A stretch of 64,000 bases of DNA, from the NCBI RefSeq assembly GCF_003946505.1, contig NZ_RHON01000003.1:124001-188000 (forward strand), read 5' to 3'. The position numbers and the translations under genes were made by a program. Position 1 is the stretch's first letter. Each line of letters begins with the position of its first letter. The DNA is from Companilactobacillus mishanensis. Lineage in GTDB: Bacteria; Bacillota; Bacilli; Lactobacillales; Lactobacillaceae. The notes beneath the pieces were generated by a model. It worked only from the letters and a program-made list of their open reading frames with translations, ran no database searches and had not been told where the DNA came from. This document shows, one piece after another, positions 1 through 8,707 of this stretch.

Positions 1-1
1 C

Positions 2-229
2 CATAGTGGTCGTACTTATTTCGATGACAAAGATAAATTGAAACCACTTGGTAAAATGATCGAAGGTTACGGAAACAATCCTGAAGATAAAGCTGAAGGA
101 ATGCGTTACAAGAACACGATCGGTTCATATTCACATGGGCCAATTTTGAAAAATGAAAATATCGCCAAAGCTATTGCTGAAAAAATTATCACTGCTCATA
201 AAGAACGTATGGCTGAAATGGCAAAATAA
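2..229 (+). CDS. gatD: Lipid II isoglutaminyl synthase, glutaminase subunit GatD (C-terminal part)
   Basis: The reading frame enters from the left edge, so only the last 75 codons are visible. They read HSGRTYFDD, then KPLGKMIEGYGNN, then YKNTIGSYSHGPIL. This layout of an H-GRT turn, a GxGNN stretch and a conserved HGP near the C terminus is that of the CobB/CobQ-like class I glutamine amidotransferase GatD. The His in SHGPIL would be the catalytic histidine. GatD supplies ammonia to the Mur ligase-like partner MurT, which amidates the D-Glu of lipid II. MurT would be expected upstream, outside the window. A terminator follows directly, so this is the last gene of its operon. The family call is fairly firm, though the catalytic Cys cannot be seen. 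Confidence 0.82.
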   Translation, partial: HSGRTYFDDKDKLKPLGKMIEGYGNNPEDKAEGMRYKNTIGSYSHGPILKNENIAKAIAEKIITAHKERMAEMAK

Positions 230-234
230 AAAGA

Positions 235-260
235 CTGGAAAAAATTTCCAGCCTTTTTTT
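235..260 (+). terminator. Rho-independent terminator after gatD
   Basis: The arms CTGGAAA (235-241) and TTTCCAG (245-251) pair perfectly around a 3-nt loop and are followed by a run of seven T at 254-260. The hairpin lies just after the gatD stop codon. Confidence 0.85.
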
Positions 261-263
261 CTA

Positions 264-1286
264 TTATTTAGTTATTACTACACCAGAGCCATCTGCTTGA
301 TATGGATGACTACCATATTCTACCTGACGTAACCAGGCATCATTAGAAACTTGATAGTAACACACGCCATATTGATCGTAAGCAACTTTAGTTATCTTCC
401 AATCACTGTCTGCAGGCAATGTGTAATTCCAGATATCACCATTTGCTTTGTATAGCGTTACACTAGCATGATTGAAATCCATGATATTAATCGTGACTCC
501 AGAATCAACATCCTGGAAGTTTCTTAAGACAAATCCGGAATTGGCATTTGAACTAAGTGTGACTGACTCTTCTGGAAGCCATTCATGAGTGGAAACTCTG
601 TATTGGATTTTTCCTGTAGAATTATCGATACGATATTTATCAGTGATCCAACCACTGTTTGGTGCGACACCCCTATTACTCTTGGTCTCATCATTAATAA
701 GTGGAAGAGTTGCGTAACCGTTTGTGACGACACCTTTCATATTGACCACAGTATATCTGTTTGCGTCACTCACTTCCAAAGTTGAATAATCATCTATTAT
801 TTGGTCACCAATTTCAGTATCACCTTTATATGCTAATAAATGTAATGTATCAAATCTTGATGCATCTCCTGCCATACCTAACAGGGATTGAATGTCAGGT
901 GTAGCACCGTAACTGTAGTAATTAGAAGCAACAACTGTAAATTTAACCCCTGATAATCTATCCTTCAAAGTTTGATCAATGCCACTCTTAAAAATATATT
1001 TCTGTACTTTGGCATTTTTTGACAATAAATCATCAAGACTCATTGGGACTCCATAATTGACCATCATAGTAGCTGGTCCAAAGTCTACATCGTAACCAGT
1101 GTTGATCTTTTTGTTGACGTAGTTATCAAATAATTCTTTGACCGCAGCACTACTATCATCAGTTTCTGTTGCAGTTTCAGTTCCAGTAGAATTGCTGTCA
1201 TCCGCAGCAAAGGCTGGACTAGTGATTCCACTTCCAACTATTAAACCTAGTGCCAATAGCACTATTACATTCCTCATTTTTTTCAT
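264..1286 (-). CDS. Secreted protein with two C-terminal SLAP-like modules
   Basis: 340 aa from the ATG at 1286, chosen because a GGGGGA ribosome binding site lies 5 nt upstream; a TTG four codons earlier lies inside that site. Residues 1-27 are a Sec signal peptide with a KK start, a leucine-rich core and an SPAFA-type cleavage site. A short Ser/Thr/acidic linker follows. Residues about 45-205 form a region I do not recognise. The C terminus carries two copies of a module ending YRVSTHEW (about 229-236) and YYQVSNDAW (about 309-317), preceded by WITDK or WKITK. The same module occurs in the genes at 37675 and 55673 and resembles the SLAP (S-layer attachment) type of lactobacilli. It is probably an envelope-associated protein. 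There is no LPxTG and the function is unknown. Confidence 0.75.
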   Translation of the reverse strand: MKKMRNVIVLLALGLIVGSGITSPAFAADDSNSTGTETATETDDSSAAVKELFDNYVNKKINTGYDVDFGPATMMVNYGVPMSLDDLLSKNAKVQKYIFKSGIDQTLKDRLSGVKFTVVASNYYSYGATPDIQSLLGMAGDASRFDTLHLLAYKGDTEIGDQIIDDYSTLEVSDANRYTVVNMKGVVTNGYATLPLINDETKSNRGVAPNSGWITDKYRIDNSTGKIQYRVSTHEWLPEESVTLSSNANSGFVLRNFQDVDSGVTINIMDFNHASVTLYKANGDIWNYTLPADSDWKITKVAYDQYGVCYYQVSNDAWLRQVEYGSHPYQADGSGVVITK

Positions 1287-1343
1287 AATATCCCCCAATA
1301 AAAAAAATCATACACCTATTGTAGTAGAAGTATGACTCTTTTT

Positions 1344-1934
1344 CTATCTCAAGAACTTATTTGACTTCAATATTGCCATCGATATCGCTGGTGCAATGAT
1401 GATTGCGGCAATCATTTCAGGGACACCATTAGTTCCGACGATAACTAACAATAATTTGTTAAGTAAATCAGTCTGTGTTCCGTAGGCTTTTGCCATGGTG
1501 CTTGAATACATAACTCTCATTAGTACTAATACTAAAACTGTATTCGTTAAGGAACCAATAGCTGCTGAAACTCCCATTCCAACAACTTGTTGTTTAGTGT
1601 GATTTTTGAACCATAGGTAGATCCAACCTGCAATCAATCCGACTAATACTCTAGGAAGAATTGCGATAACAGGGTTGGTAAATACTGTTGTATCAATGAT
1701 TGATGTTGGACTTGTTAAGGCACGGATAATTGTTCCGATTCCCCAAACTAATCCGACTATACCACCGTCAACAGGCCCCAATACGATACCGGCAACTATA
1801 ACGGTGATATGGATAATTGTAATGTTAACAAAACCAGTTGGAATAAATCCCAAAAATGGCACCATTGACTGTACGAAAATGATTGCCATCAAAATCCCCA
1901 ATATGGCAGTTTTGTAAGCTTTTTTCTTTTGCAT
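1344..1934 (-). CDS. ECF transporter S component (vitamin uptake)
   Basis: 196 aa, almost entirely hydrophobic with about six membrane helices. Features include a KKAYKTAILGILMAI opening, the segment GFIPTGFVNITIIHI and then a VLGPVDGGIVGLVWGIG stretch. This pattern is that of S components of energy-coupling factor transporters, which bind a vitamin and dock on a shared EcfT/EcfAA' module encoded elsewhere. The GFVNITIIHI...LGPxxGG pattern reminds me of pantothenate-type (PanT) S components, but I cannot fix the substrate by eye. No riboswitch fold is apparent in the roughly 75 bp upstream. The gene lies downstream of proC on the same strand but behind a terminator, so it is probably its own unit. 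Confidence 0.85.
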   Translation of the reverse strand: MQKKKAYKTAILGILMAIIFVQSMVPFLGFIPTGFVNITIIHITVIVAGIVLGPVDGGIVGLVWGIGTIIRALTSPTSIIDTTVFTNPVIAILPRVLVGLIAGWIYLWFKNHTKQQVVGMGVSAAIGSLTNTVLVLVLMRVMYSSTMAKAYGTQTDLLNKLLLVIVGTNGVPEMIAAIIIAPAISMAILKSNKFLR

Positions 1935-2011
1935 GATTTGTTTCCCTCTCTATAACAAAGAGTCTACAATAAATGCTTAATAATAGTCTATAAAATTTTA
2001 ATAATATAACA

Positions 2012-2037
2012 AAAATAACGACCTTTCGGTCGCTATT
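2012..2037 (-). terminator. Terminator of proC
   Basis: On the minus strand the arms AATAGCGACC and GGTCGTTATT pair around a GAAA tetraloop and are followed by TTTTTG. The hairpin lies 19 bp after the proC stop codon. Confidence 0.8.
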
Positions 2038-2055
2038 TCTCATTTATTTGTATTT

Positions 2056-2823
2056 TTACTTACCTTCGGCAGCATCAACAGCCTTGATTACAGCATTTCT
2101 GAAGCCATATTCTTCAAGAGCTGCAACTCCGCGAATTGTTGATCCACCCGGTGAAGTTACTTCATCTTTCAATTCTGGAACACTTAAATCAGATTGTTTT
2201 GCCAATTTGCTAGCACCGATTGCCATACCAATAGCAGCATCGTAGGCTAATTGGCGATTTAAGCCATGTTTAACGCCTGCATCACTCAATGCTTCGATAA
2301 ACAGATCCAAGAAAGCAGGGCTGCAACCAGCGACTGTACCAAGAATTCCTAATTGTTCAGAAGGAACCTCAACTACTTGTCCGGTATATCCGAGAATCGA
2401 GCAAACTTTCTTCTTGTCAGCTTCTTCAAAGACATCAGAATAACTGATTCCGGTAAAGCCAGCACCTACTTTAACAGGAGTGTTTGGAATAGCGATTGCC
2501 ACTTTTGCACCAATTAGCTTTTTCTTCAACTGAGCAATCGTAGCTCCTCCAGTAAACGCAACGACTAACTTACCTTCAGCAATTGAACTGAGTTCCGTCA
2601 TAACGCTATCAAGTGCCGTCTGGCTGACTGCGATGAAAATCACGTCTGTATCAGCCATTTGCTTGATCTTGGAGACCATCTTGAAGCCTAATTGGTCTTG
2701 AAGATCCTTAGCTGTATTGGATTTTCCACCTTTAACGATGATTTGGTCTGAGTCGAATCCATTTTTAACAAGTCCAGTGATCACTGCACCACCAATATTA
2801 CCTGCACCAATAAAACCAATCAT
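2056..2823 (-). CDS. proC: Pyrroline-5-carboxylate reductase
   Basis: 255 aa. The ATG at 2823 is chosen because AAAGGAG sits 8 nt upstream; a GTG three codons earlier overlaps that site. The enzyme reduces 1-pyrroline-5-carboxylate to proline with NAD(P)H, the last step of proline synthesis. The N terminus MIGFIGAGNIGGAV is the Rossmann dinucleotide-binding loop (GxGNxG). The C-terminal dimerisation domain carries the family signature in the region EVTSPGGSTIRGVAALEE (about 225-243), and VAGCSPAFLDLFIEAL is also typical. Length matches the family (about 260-270 aa). It has its own terminator and is divergent from the DUF975 gene. No other proline genes are adjacent. Confidence 0.95.
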   Translation of the reverse strand: MIGFIGAGNIGGAVITGLVKNGFDSDQIIVKGGKSNTAKDLQDQLGFKMVSKIKQMADTDVIFIAVSQTALDSVMTELSSIAEGKLVVAFTGGATIAQLKKKLIGAKVAIAIPNTPVKVGAGFTGISYSDVFEEADKKKVCSILGYTGQVVEVPSEQLGILGTVAGCSPAFLDLFIEALSDAGVKHGLNRQLAYDAAIGMAIGASKLAKQSDLSVPELKDEVTSPGGSTIRGVAALEEYGFRNAVIKAVDAAEGK

Positions 2824-2967
2824 ATTCTCCACTCCTTTATAAATTTTGTTATGAATTGTTCTAATTTATTATATCCTTATCAGGCTTTGAGAAAATAGCA
2901 ATTCTGAAAAAATAATTTGCATTAAACGACAAATTCTGTAATATTTTGGATAAGAGGGGGAATTTAT

Positions 2968-3642
2968 ATGCAAAATTATAAAACTCGTTATCAACTTAAA
3001 AAAGAAGTGAAGAGTTTGCTTGCTGGTCGTTGGGGTGACGGCATCTTACTATTCATTCTACCGTATCTATTTATATTCATTCTTAGTTCAGGAAACGTCT
3101 GGGTGACAGTAAATGGACCGACATATCACTCAACAACCGGCGTTGGAACATTTCTTATCTCAATGTTCGTAATGCTGCTAGCAGCTGGAGCAATGTTTAG
3201 AGGAATCGATTGGGTCCGCAATCCAGAGCTACAATTTCAAGCATTAGAAAGTAACTTCAGCTTATTCAGAAATCCGGACTGGTGGAAAGTTATCCTGATT
3301 TCACTGTTAACTTACGTTTTTACTTTCCTATGGAGTTTACTCCTAATAATACCAGGTATTATTAAGGGTATTGCCTACTCGCAAGCATTTTACATCTACA
3401 AGGACTTGCGAGATAAAGGACAGGCTGGTGGATATCAAATATCCGATTATATTACTAAGAGTCGTCAACTGATGGATGGTCACAAAGCAGATTACTTTGT
3501 ACTACAGCTGAGTTTCCTTGGTTGGGTTCTACTAGGAATCGTCACATTTGGAATCGCCTTGATATGGATCGTACCTTACTACAACCTAACAATGGCAAAC
3601 TTCTACCGTGATTTGATCGATAATAATGACAAAATAGTTTAA
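2968..3642 (+). CDS. DUF975 family integral membrane protein
   Basis: 224 aa, preceded by AGAGGGGG 8 nt upstream of the ATG. The cytoplasmic start KTRYQLKKEVKSLLAGRW is typical of DUF975 proteins. About five or six membrane helices follow, with a central segment containing a GIIKGIAYSQAFYIYKD motif and a C-terminal YYNLTMANFYRDLI. DUF975 proteins are common in Firmicutes and have no established role. The gene converges on the large 3700-7251 gene with a shared bidirectional terminator. Confidence 0.8.
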   Translation: MQNYKTRYQLKKEVKSLLAGRWGDGILLFILPYLFIFILSSGNVWVTVNGPTYHSTTGVGTFLISMFVMLLAAGAMFRGIDWVRNPELQFQALESNFSLFRNPDWWKVILISLLTYVFTFLWSLLLIIPGIIKGIAYSQAFYIYKDLRDKGQAGGYQISDYITKSRQLMDGHKADYFVLQLSFLGWVLLGIVTFGIALIWIVPYYNLTMANFYRDLIDNNDKIV

Positions 3643-3648
3643 GACACA

Positions 3649-3686
3649 AAAAAAGTGTGGAGCGTTATAAACGCCTCACACTTTTT
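3649..3686. terminator. Bidirectional terminator between convergent genes
   Basis: AAAAAGTGTG and CACACTTTTT flank a second inverted pair (GCGTT/AACGC). The stem ends in A-run and T-run on either side, so it can stop transcription from both the DUF975 gene and the large gene on the minus strand. Confidence 0.85.
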
Positions 3687-3699
3687 GTTTACTTAAATA

Positions 3700-6600
3700 T
3701 TAGATTAGAGCTAAGCCTAAAGGATCATTCTTTGACCAGAAGCCAACTGGATGAATTCTTAGACGCCAGCTTGTATCAATATCTACGTCTTCAATCTTTG
3801 TAACTGTCTTATCTTTGAGTAGTTCAAGAACTGCAGCTGCAGCCATTGCAATATCAAATCCGATAATACCAGTTGTCATCATTGCTAAACCAATCATAAT
3901 TGGAACTGCGATTGAAGCAATCAAGAAACCAGCTTGGATAAGAATACCGATACCTGCAACAGGTCCCATTACCCAACCAACAATTGGAATTAATCCGGCA
4001 ATTACTAATACTGTAATAATAGGAACAGAAATTAATAATACTAGACTCATCCAGAATGGCCATGATAATGCGATCAACAATCCAGGAATGAATAATAACA
4101 TCATTGCAGCACCAACAAGAATTGCGATGTATAGTACAGGAACTGCTAATGGAGTTAGAATCAATGCCATGAATCCGAAGGCGATGAACCAGAACAAGAA
4201 GCCAAGAATCAAGAATTGAGGCATAAGTACAACTAGAGCTAAGAACAATAGTACTCCACCGATCAATGCGATTAGGTTAAAGATTGGGTACCAAGCTAAT
4301 ATAATCAAGACTATACCAACTAATGTACCTAAGAACCCACCGATGATCCAAGGTAATGCAGCAGCTAGAACTGTAAGAACAGCAGCGGCGATTACCCACA
4401 ATACTAGTGGTAATACAAATGCTAGTAATGGTGAAAGGATAAATGCTAATAGTCCTAATCCACTAAAGATCATTGCGATAATAAGACCAATACCTGCAAG
4501 AATTGGGATTAGCAATGGCAAGAATGCAAGTGCGAATCCAATAATTCCGGCAATAACTTGAATACCAATCAATACAGCGAACATAACGATTGGTACGATA
4601 ATAGCAGTTAATACAACTAAACCAGTTATGATTACCAATGGTAGCCATAATAGGATGTTTACAGCAGAAATTACTGTAACAACCACAGCTATAAGTGCAA
4701 CTGGAATTGTGATTAAGTTAAGGATTGGAATCAAGCTTAACAATCCAGCACCAATTGCGATAATGGCAGCGATTGGAAGAATAATAGGAGCAGCTACAAT
4801 TGCAAGTGTCAATGCTAAGATTGGCAATGCTGTAAGAGCAAATACAACTGTAAATGTTAATAGTGCGATAGGAATCCATAATGGAGCAAGAACTACAGCA
4901 GCGATTGGCATCAAGATACCAAGTACTGGAATTCCAATTATTGCAAGAATAATTGCACCTAACAAGTCACTCTTATCGTTCTTTTGAGTGGTAGTAGTTT
5001 TTAGAACATCAGGTACATATTTTCCATCTTTGTAGTCTTGGTAAATTTGTGAGTTTTCCATCAATTGTGTCGAAATTGCTTTGTCGAAATCTCCGGCTCT
5101 CAAACTGTCACCAAATGACTTAAATATCTGTGGCATGTTTGCCAAGTATTTATTTGAACTACCAGTAACAGCACTCGTATCGATGTTGATCAAATATGAG
5201 TTGCCATCTGTGGTTGGTTTAACGAAGCTAAAGTTTCCACCAGTTACTTCGGCAGAAGATGTAGCGTTCGAAACTCTGTTCAAAACGTCAGGAATTGAAC
5301 CTAACACTTGAGCCTTATCATCAATAGATGCATTAGCCATCTTGTCATTAATATCTCTTTGAATTGTTGAGAACAATGCAGATCCAGAATTTGATTGTTG
5401 ACTATCACTAGTCGAAGCTACATTAGCTTGGCTATCAACATCTTTATCTAATGATCCGTCAGAATGTTTCTTAACAAGTGCTTGAGATGCTAAATCATCA
5501 AGAGTTACTTTTGCACTGTAATAAGTTTTATCAAGTGTAGTTGCACCGTCAGTATTAACGCCTGAATCAACTTTTGTGATCGTAATGCGATCTCTCATGT
5601 TCTTCCATGCGTCATTTGCATCAAGCTTTTCAGTTGATTTTGAATACTTACCAGCCAAATAATCTTGATAGACTTGTGAGTCTAACAAAACATCGATGTC
5701 CATTGCTTTATCAAAAGCATCAGCAGTAACATTTTCGCCGAATACTTTTAGCAATTGTGGCATCTGTTGTTCAAGGAAGCTACTGCTGCTGGCATTACCT
5801 ACACCGTTAATTGTTGTGTAAGCAGTTCTACCAGTAGAAAGAAGTGTAGCAAAGTTAAAGACTTGATCTTGGCTTGGAGCATTTGAAATATAGTGCCAAA
5901 TCCAAGGTGTGCCTTTGACTAACTCTGCTTGTTCTTCAGCATTAGCGTTTGGAGCCTTAGCAATAATATCGTTCTTTGTCGTTTCGAAAGTCTTATTGCT
6001 TTCGTAAGTCGTCTTGTCACCTTGTGGATTGTCAGCTTGATCTTTCAAAACATCTTGCAATGTTTTTTCTGGATCAGATGCGACACCATTTGGTGTTTGA
6101 ACTACATTGTTTGCGTTAGCACCAGCTTGAACTGCTGTAGATCCATCTGCAGTTGCAGTGGATGCTACAGGATTATTCGTTGTGGATGCTGTGTCACCAG
6201 TTGTTGTCGTAGCAGCTTGTGATACATCTGCGTCTTTCGCAGCTGTCTGTGTAGCTTGATCACTATTTGTAGCGGTCGCTACACTACCTGAAGCGGTTGA
6301 ATCATTTGTAGCTTGTGTTGCTTTAGGAGCCGTAGCAGCTGTTCCGGATGCACCAGAAGATGTATCGCCAGTTGTTGTGGCAGCAGTTGATGTATTATCA
6401 GTAGTTGCATTAGTTGCAACGTTTGCTGATGTCTCAGTATTAAGTGGTGTAGCTAAGCTACCCGTAATATTGATTGTCGTACGTCCCATGACAGCTTTTT
6501 CAGCTTCATCATATGTAGGTGTATAACCATTTTGTGATTGTGCAGCCTGTGATGTAGTTGAACCAGTTGTTGTAGTGTAACTTGTTGAACTCTGTGTAGT

Positions 6601-7251
6601 TGCTTTTGTGGCAACAGATTGAGTTGTTGAAGTTTGACTACTTGAGTTTTGTGTAGTGTACGATTGCTTGCTTGTAGTAGTAGAAGAATTTGAATTAGTT
6701 GAAGTTGCTGGATACCATTTTGAAGTAATTCCGTTGTTTGCAACGTTAATTGCAGCGCCTTCAAAGGTAGCCTTTACGTTCGACTTTGTATACAAGTTCT
6801 TAGTTGCTATTCCAACAGCAGTTTGGTAATTACCACTATCAACATTTCTCGTGAAAGTAATAGTTACTGTACCCTTGTTGACGTCTTTCTTGGTAGTGTA
6901 AGGAATTACACCATCTTGATTGACAACAGCACTGTTTGCCAAGTCGACATTAGTCTTATCAAGATTGATGACTAATTGCTCGCCTTTCTGAATAACATTA
7001 TTACCTGAAGCAGCAATATCAGTTACTAAGACATAACCATTCTTCTGCTTTTGAAGATCCATCTTAAAGATGTTATTAGCATCTCTTAGTGGAACTTTCA
7101 AATTAGAATTTGGTTTAGCGGTCTCAGTTGTTTTCACATTATTAGCAGCTGTTGTTGCAGCGGAAGCAATCCCTACGCTCCCGGAAGCAATAACTGGTGC
7201 TGCCAAAGCAGCGACTGATAAATACACAGCAGCCTTTTTGAACAATGACAT
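3700..7251 (-). CDS. Giant secreted-domain plus polytopic membrane protein (unrecognised architecture)
   Basis: 1183 aa, with GAGGGGGG 6 nt before the ATG. Residues 1-32 are a signal peptide ending ASA. Residues about 50-175 form a beta-rich, Ig/adhesin-like domain. Residues about 180-390 are Ser/Thr/Ala-rich low complexity, probably a wall-spanning stalk. Two related extracellular repeats follow (about 450-532 and 655-742); they share MPQLLKVFG/MPQIFKSFG, then AFDKAM/DFDKAI, then VYQDYLAGKY/IYQDYKDGKY. From about 761 to 1138 the chain is almost unbroken hydrophobic residues rich in Pro and Gly, enough for at least a dozen membrane helices. A roughly 40-residue hydrophilic tail follows. There is no LPxTG. 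I know no named family with this order. It is monocistronic. Anchoring of an exposed stalk by the membrane domain is inferred. Confidence 0.8.
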   Translation of the reverse strand: MSLFKKAAVYLSVAALAAPVIASGSVGIASAATTAANNVKTTETAKPNSNLKVPLRDANNIFKMDLQKQKNGYVLVTDIAASGNNVIQKGEQLVINLDKTNVDLANSAVVNQDGVIPYTTKKDVNKGTVTITFTRNVDSGNYQTAVGIATKNLYTKSNVKATFEGAAINVANNGITSKWYPATSTNSNSSTTTSKQSYTTQNSSSQTSTTQSVATKATTQSSTSYTTTTGSTTSQAAQSQNGYTPTYDEAEKAVMGRTTINITGSLATPLNTETSANVATNATTDNTSTAATTTGDTSSGASGTAATAPKATQATNDSTASGSVATATNSDQATQTAAKDADVSQAATTTTGDTASTTNNPVASTATADGSTAVQAGANANNVVQTPNGVASDPEKTLQDVLKDQADNPQGDKTTYESNKTFETTKNDIIAKAPNANAEEQAELVKGTPWIWHYISNAPSQDQVFNFATLLSTGRTAYTTINGVGNASSSSFLEQQMPQLLKVFGENVTADAFDKAMDIDVLLDSQVYQDYLAGKYSKSTEKLDANDAWKNMRDRITITKVDSGVNTDGATTLDKTYYSAKVTLDDLASQALVKKHSDGSLDKDVDSQANVASTSDSQQSNSGSALFSTIQRDINDKMANASIDDKAQVLGSIPDVLNRVSNATSSAEVTGGNFSFVKPTTDGNSYLINIDTSAVTGSSNKYLANMPQIFKSFGDSLRAGDFDKAISTQLMENSQIYQDYKDGKYVPDVLKTTTTQKNDKSDLLGAIILAIIGIPVLGILMPIAAVVLAPLWIPIALLTFTVVFALTALPILALTLAIVAAPIILPIAAIIAIGAGLLSLIPILNLITIPVALIAVVVTVISAVNILLWLPLVIITGLVVLTAIIVPIVMFAVLIGIQVIAGIIGFALAFLPLLIPILAGIGLIIAMIFSGLGLLAFILSPLLAFVLPLVLWVIAAAVLTVLAAALPWIIGGFLGTLVGIVLIILAWYPIFNLIALIGGVLLFLALVVLMPQFLILGFLFWFIAFGFMALILTPLAVPVLYIAILVGAAMMLLFIPGLLIALSWPFWMSLVLLISVPIITVLVIAGLIPIVGWVMGPVAGIGILIQAGFLIASIAVPIMIGLAMMTTGIIGFDIAMAAAAVLELLKDKTVTKIEDVDIDTSWRLRIHPVGFWSKNDPLGLALI

Positions 7252-7432
7252 ACCGTTTCCCCCCTCTTTTTAAATTTTTTAAAAAGTTGATATAAAAATA
7301 ACTTTTTATATCTACTCCAAATAATAACGCTAACATTTGTCCTATTTCAACAGTTTTCACAAATAAAATTTCAATTATATTAATACAGCATTACAAATTA
7401 ATGACATAGTTCAGCCCTTATCTAACAGTAAA

Positions 7433-7466
7433 CAAAAACACACCTTGTTATAAAAGTGTGTTTTTT
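7433..7466 (+). terminator. Stand-alone terminator-like hairpin
   Basis: ACACAC (7437-7442) and GTGTGT (7456-7461) pair and are followed by six T (7461-7466). No plus-strand gene lies directly upstream, so it may protect against antisense read-through or be left from a lost gene. Confidence 0.55.
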
Positions 7467-7818
7467 GAGTATATTTGCCTTCAAATTTGATTGGACAGTT
7501 GTGAATTTTTGTTCATAAAGTCACATGGTCCGCAACCTAACAATTGATCAACTGATAAAGTACGCTCATAGCAGCATTTGCTCAACTTATTGATATATCT
7601 ACATTACGTTATCGATCGATAAGTTAAAACAATTGATTTGAATAATTAAATACTCATGTTAGTAATAACCACAATGTGAAATTTGTTTTAGATATATATA
7701 ACAGTATTTATATTATTGATATTAGGTTAAAGTATGACTTATTTTTTGGTTCATACCACTTTGGCTTACATTTTTAGTATTTTCATATAAGAAAATAGTT
7801 AAAAAATATTTACGATAC
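7467..7818. other. AT-rich intergenic stretch, possible gene remnant
   Basis: No intact gene is visible. On the minus strand about 35 open codons end in a TGA near 7490 and read, in part, LSKCCYERTLSVDQLLGC then GPCDFMNKN. They have no start codon, which suggests the decayed 3' end of a gene. The rest is AT-rich with no hairpin or promoter I would defend. Confidence 0.3.
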
Positions 7819-8577
7819 TTACTTGGTATATTTGTAAATTACCTGATTTAATAATTTGGCAACGGGTTGTCCCGCCTTTTTATCGTAATATTCTGCAAAG
7901 CGTGCATCTGCAGCATACATATCTGCTAAGTTTCGATGCATTCCTTTATTATAAGAAGTCCAAGAAAACTCCAGCCAAGTTTTATGGTCATTATAGATGT
8001 CCTTGGCAAGTTGAGAGCCTAGATCCACGTCCTCTGACAATTCCTTTAGTTTAGTGATCATATCCGCCTCAATAGCTTCCATCTTTTGGTACTGCTCCAA
8101 CGACATATTCTTCCATTGTGAATTTGATTGATCCACTTCAGCATTACCATACTTCTGACGAATCTCATCGCCATATAATTTTTCGTTTTCTACTACTTTA
8201 TTAGCCTTGAATACCTCAAACTTATCTTCATTCTTCATAATAGTGTCTCCTTGATAATTTTTTATAGTTGCGTCTAAGGTGTCGAGGAGTTTTGAAAGCT
8301 GACGTTGTTTATCCATTAATAACTGATATTGATTCTTCATTGCTTGTAACGCTACGTAATTTGGATCATCAAAAATTCTTTTAATGTCTTCCAATTTAAA
8401 ATCCAGCTCTCGATAAAACATTATCAGCTGTAATTTATCTACTTGCGGTTGTTGATAGATTCGATAGCCAGCTTCAGTTTTTCCAGATGGACTTAATAAA
8501 TCGATACTGTCGTAATATCGCAGTGTACGCGTACTGACACCTGCAATATTAGCAAGTTCTTTAATTGAATATTCCAT
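7819..8577 (-). CDS. MerR family regulator with TipAS effector domain
   Basis: 252 aa. Residues 1-70 are a MerR winged helix-turn-helix (YSIKELANIAGVSTRTLRYYD, then GYRIYQQPQVDKLQLIMFYR). A coiled-coil dimer helix follows at about 75-110. The C-terminal half (about 125-252) has the all-helical TipAS pattern (KYGNAEV..S..W, M..RNLADMYAADARFAEYYDKKAGQ..AKLL). TipAS domains bind thiopeptide-like or other hydrophobic ligands and turn the regulator into an activator. The promoter upstream has the stretched 19-bp spacer typical of MerR targets, so autoregulation is likely. No efflux gene is adjacent on the same strand; the neighbouring ThiD-family gene is divergent. Confidence 0.88.
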   Translation of the reverse strand: MEYSIKELANIAGVSTRTLRYYDSIDLLSPSGKTEAGYRIYQQPQVDKLQLIMFYRELDFKLEDIKRIFDDPNYVALQAMKNQYQLLMDKQRQLSKLLDTLDATIKNYQGDTIMKNEDKFEVFKANKVVENEKLYGDEIRQKYGNAEVDQSNSQWKNMSLEQYQKMEAIEADMITKLKELSEDVDLGSQLAKDIYNDHKTWLEFSWTSYNKGMHRNLADMYAADARFAEYYDKKAGQPVAKLLNQVIYKYTK

Positions 8578-8599
8578 AACTTTCCTCCTGACAATTAAT

Positions 8600-8630
8600 A
8601 GGATATAGATTGACGTAACGTTAAAGTCAA
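8600..8630 (-). promoter_or_regulatory. MerR-type promoter/operator for the TipAS regulator
   Basis: On the minus strand TTGACT (8625-8630) and TATCCT (8600-8605) are separated by 19 bp. An inverted repeat TTGAC...GTCAA (8610-8630) with a central AACGTT covers the spacer. Over-long spacers holding a palindrome are the hallmark of MerR-activated promoters. Confidence 0.75.
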
Positions 8631-8707
8631 TATTTTTTCAAAATAGTAACACTTTAGGCGTATTACTGGTAATATTTAAGTAATTTAAATTTGAAGGGGT
8701 GGTTTAT

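Noticed and set aside
1935-2011. Riboswitch before the ECF S component
   Set aside because: No conserved riboswitch core could be found in the short AT-rich upstream region.
3815-4987. Several plus-strand frames across the membrane domain of the 1183-aa gene
   Set aside because: They are antisense shadows of hydrophobic codons, rich in Ile/Asn/Thr, with no proper start signals.
6453-6764. Open frame opposite-phase within the Ser/Thr-rich part of the large surface gene
   Set aside because: It exists only because the gene is low-complexity there; it has no ribosome binding site and reads as Gln/Leu repeats.
8640-8707. TPP riboswitch before the ThiD-family gene
   Set aside because: Only about 70 bp are available and no THI-box bases (CUGAGA, ACCUGA) are present.
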